A stretch of DNA of 64,000 bases from assembly GCF_003604215.1 (NCBI RefSeq), contig NZ_QXGS01000015.1, positions 1 through 64,000 on the forward strand. The letters are read 5' to 3'. Below, one piece after another: positions 1-8,092 of the stretch; the first letter of the stretch is position 1; each line of letters opens with the position of its first letter. Origin of the DNA: Teichococcus vastitatis (GTDB taxonomy: Bacteria; Pseudomonadota; Alphaproteobacteria; Acetobacterales; Acetobacteraceae). Below the pieces are notes generated by a model. The model worked only from the letters and a program-made list of their open reading frames with translations, searched no databases and was not told the DNA's origin. A program made the translations under genes and the position numbers.

Positions 1-105
1 CACCAGGGCGATGTGTGGTCCATCCGCGCCGCGGACGGCTCGGTGACCCACCTCACCATCGACAACGTCACCAGCCTCAACACCAGCGACTACGTCTGGG
101 GGTGA
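1..105 (+). CDS. 3' end of a gene cut by the window start (possible secreted repeat protein)
   Basis: An open frame runs from the first base to a TGA at 103-105 and gives the last 34 residues of a protein. The tail reads like the C-terminus of an RTX or beta-helix type secreted protein: short polar strands, several T/S/D residues and an aromatic final segment (SDYVWG). Such C-termini often carry the type I secretion signal, but this is only a resemblance. The start and domain structure lie outside the window, so no function can be assigned. Confidence 0.5.
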   Translation, partial: HQGDVWSIRAADGSVTHLTIDNVTSLNTSDYVWG

Positions 106-457
106 GGCCGGAAGCTGTCACGGACCTGCGGCGAGTTGCACAGCCTGTTTGAGCATGATGCAGGCACGGGCGGCGCGGCGCAGGTCCACCGGGTTCAAGG
201 AATAGCACTCATGGTCCTTCACCAGCCGGCGCGGAAGCGCTCGGCCGGGGAAGGATTGCCCGATTCGGCGCCGGACACTTCCATCCTCGCCGGCAGCTGA
301 GAGCGGCCGTCGAGTACCGGCACACCGAGACCAAGGTCTTCCGGATCGGCGGCAGGAAACATACGCCCAAGCGATATGCTGATCCCGCCGCACCCTCAGC
401 CAGGCTCATCTTCCCGGCAAACAACTCGAAGGCTGGCGCGGAGCCGTTCGGCCGCGT
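106..457. other. intergenic region without a convincing gene; holds one copy of a long repeat
   Basis: These 352 bases contain overlapping open frames on both strands, but none has a plausible ribosome binding site or recognisable protein. Bases 348-427 are an inverted copy of 62693-62778 and look like the remnant of a repeated or mobile sequence. Nothing else was seen. Confidence 0.5.
348..427 (-). repeat. left copy of a ~80-bp inverted repeat pair
   Basis: Read on the minus strand, this segment matches 62693-62778 with few differences. The central stretch, from GCGGCGGGATCAGCATATCGC onward, is nearly identical, with one C/T change and one single-base indel. Similarity stops abruptly after CCTGCCGCC in both copies. 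The element may be the edge of a decayed mobile element, since both copies lie in gene-poor DNA. No intact transposase accompanies it. Confidence 0.6.
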
Positions 458-1372
458 TCAGCCGAGATGCTGCCGGAAAAAGGCCAGCGTCCGCTGCCAG
501 GCCAGGGCCGCCGCCGCCTCGTGGTAGCGCGGCGTGGAGTTGTTGTGGAAGCCGTGCTGGGTGCCCGGATAGATCTGCGCCTCGTAGAGCCGGCCATTCG
601 CTTTCAGCGCCGCCTCGAAAGCCGGCCACATCGCATTGATGCGCGGGTCGTGCTCGGCGTAGTGGATCAGCAGGGGGGACCGGATCGTGGCCACCTGGGC
701 GGTTTCGGGCGCGGCGCCGTAGAAGGGCACGGCGGCCTGGAGCCGGTCGCCGAGCAGGGTGGCCAGGGCGTTGGTGGTGCCGCCGCCCCAGCAGAAGCCG
801 GTGGCGCCGAGCCGACCTGATGACAGCGCCAGGCCCTTCAGGTGGAGCGCGCTGTTGAGCATGTCGGTGCGGAGCTTGCCCGGATTGAGCCGCGCCTGGA
901 GGTCGCGTCCGTCATCGTCATTGCCGGGATAGCCGCCGACCGGTGCCAGCCCGTCCGGCGCGAGCGCCAGGAAGCCCTCCACCGCGAGCCGCCGCGCCAC
1001 ATCCTCGATATAAGGGTTCAGGCCGCGGTTCTCGTGCATCACCAGAACGCCGGGAAAGGGTCCCGCTCCGGCCGGCTGCACCAGATAGCCGCGCATCGTG
1101 CCGGAGGTGCCGCCCGGCGACGGATAGCTGACGTAGCGCGCCTTGATCCGCTCATCGGTGAAGGAGATGGTTTGCGCCTGCACATAGCGGGGCAGCAGCG
1201 CCTGAGCCATTGCCAGGCCACCAGCCGTGATCGCCGCCGCCTGTTGCAGAAAGCTGCGGCGGTCGAGCTGGCCATGGCAGTATTCGTCGTAGAGGTCGAA
1301 AATCCGCTGATCGATCTGGTGCTGCGTCAGGGCGGGTCCGTCGGGGGTGGCGTCGTCCTGATGATCCGGCAT
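458..1372 (-). CDS. dienelactone hydrolase family protein, YghX-like
   Basis: This 304-residue alpha/beta hydrolase belongs to the dienelactone hydrolase family, which hydrolyses strained lactones or esters with a Cys-His-Asp triad. The triad is visible: Cys194 in GFCWGG, Asp242 in EHDPRIN and His273 in TQHGFH. Residues 37-66 hold a twin-arginine-like motif (DRRSFL) followed by a hydrophobic stretch, set unusually far from the N-terminus. The same layout is seen in YghX-type proteins, so periplasmic export is possible. It stands alone, transcribed toward the window start. The substrate is unknown. Confidence 0.85.
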   Translation of the reverse strand: MPDHQDDATPDGPALTQHQIDQRIFDLYDEYCHGQLDRRSFLQQAAAITAGGLAMAQALLPRYVQAQTISFTDERIKARYVSYPSPGGTSGTMRGYLVQPAGAGPFPGVLVMHENRGLNPYIEDVARRLAVEGFLALAPDGLAPVGGYPGNDDDGRDLQARLNPGKLRTDMLNSALHLKGLALSSGRLGATGFCWGGGTTNALATLLGDRLQAAVPFYGAAPETAQVATIRSPLLIHYAEHDPRINAMWPAFEAALKANGRLYEAQIYPGTQHGFHNNSTPRYHEAAAALAWQRTLAFFRQHLG

Positions 1373-1921
1373 CGGGCGTTCCTTCCCCTGGCCGGCGCGC
1401 GCCCCGTGCGTCGCTTCGGGCTGTTCAGGGTTCCGAGACGTCGCGGCAGGAGGGGAACGGAGTCAAGGGCGGGAAAATGCGCTCCTGATCGGGCGCCGCC
1501 GCGGAAGGCCGGGGCCTGCCGCGGCCCGCATGCGGGCCGGATGGAGCAGAGGTCTACGCCGCCGTAGCAACTCCGGGGGGGTACCCTGGTGTGATCCTTT
1601 CACCACCTCTGCGCACCGTCCTGGCTCAGCTTTCATGCCATGCCGGTCCCAGGGCGGGCGAGTGAACAATGCGTGCGTTTGGTTAACGAAATTCAAGCCG
1701 CGGCGGGCGGGAAGGCGGCGCCGCAAGGATCAGGCGGGTTCGGGCCGCCGCCTCCTGGGCGAACCGGGACCGGCAAGGTTGCGGGGCCGCGATACCGTGC
1801 TGGGCCGGGCTGCCGTTCTTCGTTGCGCAGAGGGCGCTGCTTCCGGCGGCCGGACGTCCTGCCCGCAACCTCCCGCCATCGGGGCGCTTCTTGTGATGTC
1901 GCTTCCTGAAAGGCGAGGCCC
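1373..1921. other. intergenic region, no gene seen
   Basis: This 549-base GC-rich stretch lies between the divergent hydrolase and a small ORF. Several open frames cross it on both strands, but none has a good start or recognisable protein. It probably holds the promoters of both neighbours; no clear -35/-10 pair could be picked. Confidence 0.4.
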
Positions 1922-2086
1922 ATGCAGAACGCACCCGACACCGACTCCCGCCACGATCCTGGCGATGCCGTTCCCGAAGGGGTGGCGGTTGAGCAGCCGG
2001 TTCCCCTGACGGAAAAGGAACAGGCGGTGAAGCGGAAGCTGGAGGAGCTGCCCGAAACCGCCGATCCGTCCCGCCAGCCGGATTGA
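1922..2086 (+). CDS. small hypothetical protein (54 aa)
   Basis: A short frame starts at ATG 1922, eight or so bases after a GGCGAGG ribosome binding site. It encodes a very hydrophilic 54-residue protein. The N-terminal half is acidic and proline-rich; the middle has a lysine/glutamate-rich segment (EKEQAVKRKLEELPE) that would form a short amphipathic helix. There is no signal peptide or membrane segment. It is not recognised. The good ribosome binding site and biased codons argue that it is real, but it could be a chance frame. Confidence 0.5.
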   Translation: MQNAPDTDSRHDPGDAVPEGVAVEQPVPLTEKEQAVKRKLEELPETADPSRQPD

Positions 2087-2402
2087 GGCGGGCCGAGCAA
2101 AGGGATCCCCATCGCGATCCAGGAAGGCGATTCACGGGATCGTGATGCTACCGCTCAAGCTTCTTCTTCGTTGCCCGGGCTCGACCTGCTGGGGCGATGA
2201 CGGCCATGCCGCTAGTCTGGCCACCCCGGCGTTTTCCAGGCCGTTTCCCGGACTGGTGGCGGCGGAAAGGTGATGCCGGCCCGGCGCCGCCGCCCTTTCC
2301 CATCGAGCGGAGTGTCTTCTTGCAGATCGTCATCCTGTGTCATCAGCGTTCCTGTTCCCGGCGCCGACGGGGGGCGCGGCAGTGAGAGGGGCGGCCGGCA
2401 CC
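2087..2402. other. intergenic region, no gene seen
   Basis: This 316-base stretch precedes the alcohol-dehydrogenase-like gene. It has open frames in shadow positions only and presumably contains that gene's promoter. No terminator hairpin or operator was clear. Confidence 0.35.
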
Positions 2403-3374
2403 ATGCGCGCCGCGGTGCAGACCGGCCCCGGCCAGATGCGGATCCAGGAGGTTCCCCGCCCCGAGCCTGGCCCCGGCCAGGTGCGGCTGCGCCTGGAAGG
2501 CTGCGGCGTCTGCGCTTCCAACCTGACGCCTTGGGCCGGGCCGGAGTGGATGCAGTTTCCGGGGGAGCCGGGCGGGCTCGGCCATGAAGGCTGGGGCGTG
2601 ATCGATGCCGTGGGCGAGGGGGTGAGCGGCCTGGTTCCCGGCCAGCGCGCCGCCGCCCTGTCCTTCCGCAGCTATGCCGAATACGACTTGGCCGAGGCGC
2701 GCAACGTGCTGCCCCTGCCGGATGCGCTGGCCGGCCAGCCCTTTCTGGGCGAGCCGCTGGGCTGCGCCATGAACATCTTCCGCCGCGCCGGCATCGAGGC
2801 GGGGCAGAGCGTCGCCATCATCGGCATCGGCTTCCTTGGCGCCATCCTGACGCGGCTGGCGACGGAGGCCGGGGCGAGGATCATCGCCATTTCGCGCCGG
2901 CCCTATTCCCTGGATCTGGCACGGCGCATGGGCGCGGCGGAAACCATTCCCCTGGAAGACCACAGCGCCATCATCGGGCGGGTCAAGGAACTGACGGGCG
3001 GCCGCTTCTGCGAGCGGGTGGTGGAAGCGGTGGGCCAGCAATGGCCGCTCGACCTGGCTGGCGAGCTGACCGCCGAGCGCGGCCGGCTGATCGTCGCCGG
3101 CTACCACCAGGACGGACCGCGGCAGGTCAACATGTGGCTGTGGAACTGGCGCGGCATCGACGTAATCAACGCCCATGAGCGGGATACCGAAATCTATATG
3201 GCGGGCATGCGGGAAGCCCTGGAAGCGGTGATATCGGGCCGGCTGGACCCGGCGCCGCTCTACACCCACCGTTTTCCGCTGGAGCGGCTGGCCGATGCGC
3301 TGGACGCCACGCGCGACCGGCCGGAGGGCTTCCTCAAGGCCGTGGTGACCATGGCGCCGGAGGCCGGGCGATGA
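2403..3374 (+). CDS. zinc-binding medium-chain dehydrogenase (sorbitol/threonine dehydrogenase-like)
   Basis: This 323-residue medium-chain dehydrogenase has an N-terminal GroES-like domain with likely catalytic zinc ligands Cys37 (GCGVC) and His61-Glu62 (GHE). It also has a Rossmann domain with GIGFLG at 141-146 for NAD(P). The four-cysteine structural zinc lobe is absent. ATG 2403 was preferred over an upstream start at 2337 because the conserved family N-terminus begins there. Its last four bases overlap the next gene, a Gfo/Idh/MocA oxidoreductase, so the pair probably oxidises or interconverts a polyol or sugar, possibly inositol-related given the Ino1 gene nearby. The substrate is an inference. 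Confidence 0.8.
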   Translation: MRAAVQTGPGQMRIQEVPRPEPGPGQVRLRLEGCGVCASNLTPWAGPEWMQFPGEPGGLGHEGWGVIDAVGEGVSGLVPGQRAAALSFRSYAEYDLAEARNVLPLPDALAGQPFLGEPLGCAMNIFRRAGIEAGQSVAIIGIGFLGAILTRLATEAGARIIAISRRPYSLDLARRMGAAETIPLEDHSAIIGRVKELTGGRFCERVVEAVGQQWPLDLAGELTAERGRLIVAGYHQDGPRQVNMWLWNWRGIDVINAHERDTEIYMAGMREALEAVISGRLDPAPLYTHRFPLERLADALDATRDRPEGFLKAVVTMAPEAGR

Positions 3375-4363
3375 GCGCGCGTCGCCCGCGCCTCGGCTTC
3401 CTCGGCATCGGCTGGATCGGCCGCCATCGCCTGCAGGCCATCGCCGAAACCGGCGTGGCCGAGATCGCCGCCCTCGCCGAGCCGGACCCCGACATGCTGG
3501 AGGACGCCGCGCAACTCGTTCCCGGCGCCCGCTGCGTCGGCAGCCTGGAGGAGTTGCTGGCGCAGGAGCTGGACGGGCTGGTGATCGCCACCCCCAGCGC
3601 CCTGCATGCCGAGCAGTCGATCCAGGCCCTGCGGCGCGGCGTCGCGGTGTTCTGCCAGAAGCCGCTCGGCCGCACCGCGCCGGAGGTACAGGCGGTGGTC
3701 GAGGCGGCGCGCGATGCCGACCGGCTGCTGGCCGTGGACCTGTCCTACCGCTTCACCGAGGGCATGCGGCGCATCCGCGAACTGGTGCGGAATGGCGAGC
3801 TGGGCCGCATCCATGCCGTGGACCTGGTGTTCCACAACGCCTACGGCCCGGACAAGAAGTGGTTCTACGACCCGGCGCAATCGGGCGGCGGCTGCGTCAT
3901 GGACCTCGGCGTTCACCTGGTGGATCTGGCGCTGTGGACGCTGGGCTTTCCGGTGGTGGAGCGGGTGTCCGGCACGTTGTTCGCCGGCGGCGAGCGTCTC
4001 ACCGCGCGGCCCGGCCGCGTCGAGGATTATGCCACGGCCCAGATCGACCTGCAGGACGGCACGGCGCTGCGCCTTGCCTGTTCCTGGCGCCTGCAGGCCG
4101 GCTGCGACGCGATGATCTCGGCCGCCTTTTATGGCACCGGGGGCGGCGCGGCGCTGCGCAACATCGACGGTTCCTTCTACGACTTCACCGCCGAGCGCTA
4201 TCGCGGCACGTCGCGCGAGGCCCTGGCCACGCCGCCGGATGAATGGGGCGGCCGCGCGGCGGCGGATTGGGCGCGGCGGCTGGCCGAGGGACAGCGCTAC
4301 GATCCGGCGGTGGAACGCCTCACCGATGTGGCGCGGGTGCTGGACGGCATCTACGGCCGGTAG
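3371..4363 (+). CDS. Gfo/Idh/MocA family oxidoreductase
   Basis: This 330-residue protein has the two-domain architecture of glucose-fructose oxidoreductase/inositol dehydrogenase enzymes. The N-terminal Rossmann fold carries GIGWIG (12-17). The conserved EKP motif appears as QKP (96-98) and the DLGVHLVDL motif as residues 178-186, with His182 the likely catalytic histidine. It overlaps the upstream dehydrogenase by ATGA and so is translationally coupled. Family members oxidise or epimerise sugars and inositols with NAD(P). With an inositol-phosphate synthase 2.5 kb away, a cyclitol or sugar intermediate is plausible but unproven. Confidence 0.82.
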   Translation: MSARRPRLGFLGIGWIGRHRLQAIAETGVAEIAALAEPDPDMLEDAAQLVPGARCVGSLEELLAQELDGLVIATPSALHAEQSIQALRRGVAVFCQKPLGRTAPEVQAVVEAARDADRLLAVDLSYRFTEGMRRIRELVRNGELGRIHAVDLVFHNAYGPDKKWFYDPAQSGGGCVMDLGVHLVDLALWTLGFPVVERVSGTLFAGGERLTARPGRVEDYATAQIDLQDGTALRLACSWRLQAGCDAMISAAFYGTGGGAALRNIDGSFYDFTAERYRGTSREALATPPDEWGGRAAADWARRLAEGQRYDPAVERLTDVARVLDGIYGR

Positions 4364-4371
4364 AACCGGGA

Positions 4372-4412
4372 CGGCGAAGCACCCCGGACCGCAGGCCCGA
4401 AGTGCTTCGCCG
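4372..4412. terminator. hairpin between convergent genes
   Basis: A perfect 11-base inverted repeat, CGGCGAAGCAC (4372-4382) and GTGCTTCGCCG (4402-4412), encloses a 19-base loop between the ends of two convergent genes. There is no T-run on either side. It may stop transcription from both directions or only stabilise the mRNA ends. Confidence 0.5.
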
Positions 4413-4420
4413 CCGCGTGA

Positions 4421-5308
4421 TCACCCGGCATACCGCCGCACCATGCTGGCGCAGAATTCGGCGAATTCTTCCTTCACCTGCGGCGGGCTGGTGTGGTGCG
4501 GCGCGATGCCGCGATGCTCCGGCGTGAAGCAGAAGGTGGCGGTGACCTGGAAGTCGCGCAGCGCCTCCATCTGCCGGTCGAACCAGTCCAGCGCGTCGGG
4601 GCGGAAGCTGTCGGCCCAGGACAGGCCGGTGCGCAGATGCGTGACGCCGAGCCGCTTCAGCCAGGTCACGGCATCGTCCAGGCGGTGGTCCTGGTAGTGG
4701 AACCACTGGCAGATGCCGAGATGCGGCGTGTGTTTCTCGAACTCCTCCATGGCCAGCTTCGGCGTTCCATCCTCGCGCAGCAGTCCCATGTGGAAGTGCC
4801 GGTAATAGGAGGAACCCTCGGCCTCGCGGTGCCGCGTGGTGGCTTCCCAATGCATCGGCAGGTCGTACAGGCTGTACCAGTGGATGCGCGGCGCCTGGCC
4901 GATCAGCAGCTCCGCCGTGCGCTTCAGGCCCCAGAGCTGCACCTCCTCCGCGCCGAAGGTGGAGACGCCGACCTCCGACACCCAGACCGGCAGATGCGTG
5001 ACCGCCTGGATCTCCTTCAGCTTTGCCGGCCATTCGTGGATCAGCCAGTTGTTCCAGTCGAGCGGAAAGCCGTGCACCGCGACCGCTTCCATCTGGTCCA
5101 GCACGCCGCGCTGCTGCATCTTCATGACGAACACCGGGTCGATCGGCGACATGCCGCCCAGCACGCGCGGCAGCGAGGAATGCTCGGCGCGGATGGCCTG
5201 TCCGGCGAGCCGCGCCGTATCGGCGAACATCACCCAGTCCGGGTCGATCTCCGGGTCCCAGTGGGATTTGTTGTTGGGCTCGTTCCAGATCATGGCGGCT
5301 TCAAGCAT
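4421..5308 (-). CDS. clan-A glycoside hydrolase-like protein (beta-xylosidase type) with apparently permuted barrel order
   Basis: This 295-residue protein is GH39/GH5-like. The acid/base motif NEPN is at residues 9-12 (Glu10), almost at the N-terminus. The likely nucleophile is Glu112 in VWVSEVGVS. Residues 209-295 (a helix, LGVTHLRTGLSW, then TATFCFTPEHRGIAP and FCASMVRRYAG) look like the beta1-beta3 part of a TIM barrel, which normally precedes NEPN. The order is therefore circularly permuted. The start is fixed by a TGATG overlap with the upstream methyltransferase. There is no signal peptide, so it may act in the cytoplasm on a glycan intermediate. It is the last gene of the ino1 arm. 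Confidence 0.75.
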   Translation of the reverse strand: MLEAAMIWNEPNNKSHWDPEIDPDWVMFADTARLAGQAIRAEHSSLPRVLGGMSPIDPVFVMKMQQRGVLDQMEAVAVHGFPLDWNNWLIHEWPAKLKEIQAVTHLPVWVSEVGVSTFGAEEVQLWGLKRTAELLIGQAPRIHWYSLYDLPMHWEATTRHREAEGSSYYRHFHMGLLREDGTPKLAMEEFEKHTPHLGICQWFHYQDHRLDDAVTWLKRLGVTHLRTGLSWADSFRPDALDWFDRQMEALRDFQVTATFCFTPEHRGIAPHHTSPPQVKEEFAEFCASMVRRYAG

Positions 5309-6057
5309 CAGCGCGGTCCCTTTGCAGGATAGATGGCCGCCGAGCCGTAAGGCAGCGCGGCGGGACGGCAGAGATAGATCTCGCGGTCGGGTTGCTGCAG
5401 GATCTCGAAGCCGGCGTTGCGCAGCATCGCCTCGGCGCCGGCACGGTTCGGGATCCACCAATTGGTGAGATCGCCGGCATAGCGATGCTCGATGAAGTTC
5501 AGCCGCGGCCAGCCGGGCCGGGCGAACTGCTCCTCCGCCGCGAAGGGGTAGTCCTCCTGCACCGGCTCCACCTCGCGCGGGCCGCGCTGCATGCTCTGGA
5601 ACACCAGCAGGTCGCCGACCACATGCTCGCGCAGCAGGTCGAGCGCCAGCAGCGGGTGCCGCAGGTGGTAGAGCACGCCCATGAACAGCACCACGTCGAA
5701 GCGCTCGCCCAGCGCGCCGACATCGTAGACCGACAATTCTCGGTACTCGATGTCCAGGTCGAGTACCCGCGCCGCGAAGCGCGCCTGTTCCAGGTAGCGC
5801 GGGTCGGAATCGACGCCGAGCACCCGCGCCGCACCGCGCCGCTTCATCTCGATCGAGAAGAAGCCGGCGTTGCAGCCGATGTCGAGCACCGACTTGCCCG
5901 TCAGGTCCTGCGGCAGGGCGTGGCCGAAATACTGCCAGACGCAGCCGGGATAGTCGCCCAGCGCGTGATCGGGCGCCGTCCACACGCCGTGCAGGGACAG
6001 ATTGTGGAACCAGGGGCCGAGCTTCGCGGCCTCCTCGCGGATCCTGTCGGGCGTCAT
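5308..6057 (-). CDS. SAM-dependent methyltransferase (Rta_06860/TIGR04290-like)
   Basis: This 249-residue class I methyltransferase has motif I VLDIGCNAGFF at about 57-67, followed by an acidic residue at the end of beta2 (VLGVDSD). The N-terminal LGPWFHNLSLHGVWT segment and overall length match the family often placed beside this type of glycosidase in glycan loci. The fold also resembles the tRNA uridine modifiers CmoA/CmoB. ATG 6057 overlaps the phosphatase stop (ATGA), and its own TGA overlaps the glycosidase start (TGATG). It probably methylates a sugar or cyclitol of the locus product; the acceptor is not deducible. Confidence 0.78.
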   Translation of the reverse strand: MTPDRIREEAAKLGPWFHNLSLHGVWTAPDHALGDYPGCVWQYFGHALPQDLTGKSVLDIGCNAGFFSIEMKRRGAARVLGVDSDPRYLEQARFAARVLDLDIEYRELSVYDVGALGERFDVVLFMGVLYHLRHPLLALDLLREHVVGDLLVFQSMQRGPREVEPVQEDYPFAAEEQFARPGWPRLNFIEHRYAGDLTNWWIPNRAGAEAMLRNAGFEILQQPDREIYLCRPAALPYGSAAIYPAKGPR

Positions 6058-6668
6058 GCCGCCTCCATTCTGGAAAAAGGCTGCTCGTTCAGGCCCAGCA
6101 GCTTGCCGCCATCCGCCCAGACGGCCAGCGCGCTGAGCGAGGCCGGCGCGATGTCGAAGCGTTCATAGCCCTGCAGGGGCAGGCCGAGAAACGAACACAG
6201 CGCCGCCTTGATGACGTCGCCGTGGCTGACCAGCGCCACGCGGCCATCCGGATGCCGTTCCCGCGCGGCAGCGATCCAGCCCAGCACGCGGCCCTGAACC
6301 GCGCGCATGGATTCGCCGCCCGGCGCCGCCGCGTCGTCGCGCGCGCCGTTCCAATGCCGCCAGCGCGGATCATCCTGCAGGTCGGCGAAGCGGCGCCCGG
6401 TCCAGTCGCCGAAATCGATCTCGGCCAGCGCTTCCTCGGCCACGGGCGCGAGGCCCAGCGCCTCGCCGATGGGCGAGGCGGTTTCGCGGCAGCGCTGCAC
6501 GGGGCTGGTGTAGAGCGCCCCGATCGCCTCGCCGCGCAGCCGTGCCGCCAGGGCGGCGGCCTGCGCGCGCCCGGCCGCCCCCAGCGCCACGCCGGGCATG
6601 CGCCCGCACAGCGTGTCGGCCACGCGGTCATGCGCCGCGTGGCGCAGCAGAAACAGCGTCATCGCCAT
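6054..6668 (-). CDS. histidine phosphatase family protein
   Basis: This 204-residue protein is of the phosphoglycerate-mutase-like histidine phosphatase superfamily. The phosphohistidine motif reads RHA (residues 9-11) in place of the usual RHG. A second catalytic histidine sits in VALVSHGD, and the phosphate-pocket arginine is in SPVQRCRET. It lies just downstream of inositol-3-phosphate synthase and is coupled to the methyltransferase. It could therefore dephosphorylate inositol phosphate or another phosphosugar, though alpha-ribazole phosphatase-like proteins look similar. The neighbourhood argument is inference. Confidence 0.8.
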   Translation of the reverse strand: MAMTLFLLRHAAHDRVADTLCGRMPGVALGAAGRAQAAALAARLRGEAIGALYTSPVQRCRETASPIGEALGLAPVAEEALAEIDFGDWTGRRFADLQDDPRWRHWNGARDDAAAPGGESMRAVQGRVLGWIAAARERHPDGRVALVSHGDVIKAALCSFLGLPLQGYERFDIAPASLSALAVWADGGKLLGLNEQPFSRMEAA

Positions 6669-6677
6669 GCGTCGTGG

Positions 6678-7760
6678 TCAGTCCAGGCCCTGGATGAAGC
6701 GCAGCGTGCGCTCCCGCGCCTCCTGGTCGGTGTATTGCTTGGGCGGGGATTTCATGAAGTAGCTGGACGGCGCTGTCAGCGCGCCGGACAGCCCACGGTC
6801 CAGCGCGATGCGGGCGCAGCGCACTGCATCGATCACGATGCCGGCCGAGTTGGGTGAATCCCAGACCTCCAGCTTCAATTCCAGATTCAGCGGCATGCCG
6901 CCGAAGGCGGTGCCCTCCAGGCGGATATGCGCCCATTTCCGGTCCTCCAGCCAGGGCACGTAGTCGCTGGGGCCGACATGCACGTCATTGGCCGGCAGCG
7001 GCACCTCGAACTGGCTGGTCACCGCCTGGGTCTTGGAGATCTTCTTGGATTCGAGGCGCTCGCGCTCCAGCATGTTCTGGAAATCGGTGTTGCCGCCGAA
7101 ATTCAGCTGGTAGGTGCGGTCGAGCCGCACGCCGCGCTCGCGGAACAGATTGGCCAGCACGCGGTGCACGATGGTGGCGCCGACCTGGCTCTTGATGTCG
7201 TCGCCGATGATCGGCAGGCCGCGCTCCTCGAAGCGCTTCTGCCAGCCGGGATCGGAGGCGATGAACACCGGGATGCAGTTGACAAAGGCGCAGCCGGCTT
7301 CCAGCGCCCGCTCGGCATACCATTCGCTGGCCTGCTGCGAGCCCACCGGCAGGTAGGACACCAGCACCTGCGTGCCGCTGCGGCGGATGATGTCGGCAAC
7401 ATCGGCGGCCGGCGCTGCGGATTCCTCGAAGGTGCCGCGCACATAGCGGCCGAGCCCGTCCAGCGTCGGGCCGCGCTCCACCTTCACCCCGGTCGGCACG
7501 GGCTTCGAGAACACCCGCGTGTTGTTGGGAGAGGCCAGCACGGCATCGGCCACATCCTGGCCGACCTTGGCGGCGTTGACGTCAAAGGCGCAGCTCACCT
7601 CGACATCCCGCACGTGGTAACCGCCGAGATCGGCATGCATCAGGCCCGGGATCGGCTCGTTCACATCCGCATCCCGGTAATACGACAGCCCCTGCACAAA
7701 CGACGAGGCGCAATTGCCGACACCCACGATGCCAACCCGCAGAGCTCTTGATGCCGACAC
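6678..7760 (-). CDS. ino1: myo-inositol-1-phosphate synthase
   Basis: This 360-residue enzyme converts glucose 6-phosphate to 1D-myo-inositol 3-phosphate with NAD. The NAD-binding start [17 protein letters not shown] and later segments ([43 protein letters not shown]) are typical of the short archaeal/actinobacterial-type Ino1. I chose a GTG start at 7758-7760 because a strong AGGAGG lies four bases before it and the NAD motif follows at once; the open frame extends further upstream without a better site. It is first in the minus arm (ino1, phosphatase, methyltransferase, glycosidase). Inositol synthesis is uncommon in proteobacteria, so this points to a dedicated product. Confidence 0.92.
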   Translation of the reverse strand: MSASRALRVGIVGVGNCASSFVQGLSYYRDADVNEPIPGLMHADLGGYHVRDVEVSCAFDVNAAKVGQDVADAVLASPNNTRVFSKPVPTGVKVERGPTLDGLGRYVRGTFEESAAPAADVADIIRRSGTQVLVSYLPVGSQQASEWYAERALEAGCAFVNCIPVFIASDPGWQKRFEERGLPIIGDDIKSQVGATIVHRVLANLFRERGVRLDRTYQLNFGGNTDFQNMLERERLESKKISKTQAVTSQFEVPLPANDVHVGPSDYVPWLEDRKWAHIRLEGTAFGGMPLNLELKLEVWDSPNSAGIVIDAVRCARIALDRGLSGALTAPSSYFMKSPPKQYTDQEARERTLRFIQGLD

Positions 7761-8092
7761 GTATCCTCCTTGCAGGCATGAACAGAACAGGCGCGCAGTG
7801 TGACGGCTCCAGGCTGAGCCGTCACGGTGCGTCCTGGGCACAACACCGCACCAGCTTCTTTGTTCCTTGCCGGAGATGACATCTTTGTGATCGCACGACG
7901 CTGTGCTCAGGAGGAGTGCAACTCTTTCCGAATCAGTCAATTGGCCGATCATGACGGTTGCACGCGGCGCATTGTTGCTTCCCATTGCGCATTGCAACCT
8001 CTGGCTTGCCAGTGCCGTTCATCTTCAACATCTTCTTTGTTCCCGTTGCCACGCGGAACACTCACGGCCTCGACACGGGGGATTTTGTCAGG
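7761..8092. promoter_or_regulatory. divergent promoter region between the ino1 arm and the glycosyltransferase operon
   Basis: This 332-base region separates the two divergent arms of the locus and is less GC-rich than its surroundings, as expected for promoters. It contains the AGGAGG site of ino1 and a GGGGGA site before the epimerase. No convincing small gene or terminator was found, and no specific operator could be assigned. Confidence 0.4.

Noticed and set aside
4421..5983. One long 520-residue frame reading through the methyltransferase region into the glycosidase
   Set aside because: The upstream part is out of frame with the methyltransferase; the TGATG overlap at 5308 gives the real glycosidase start.
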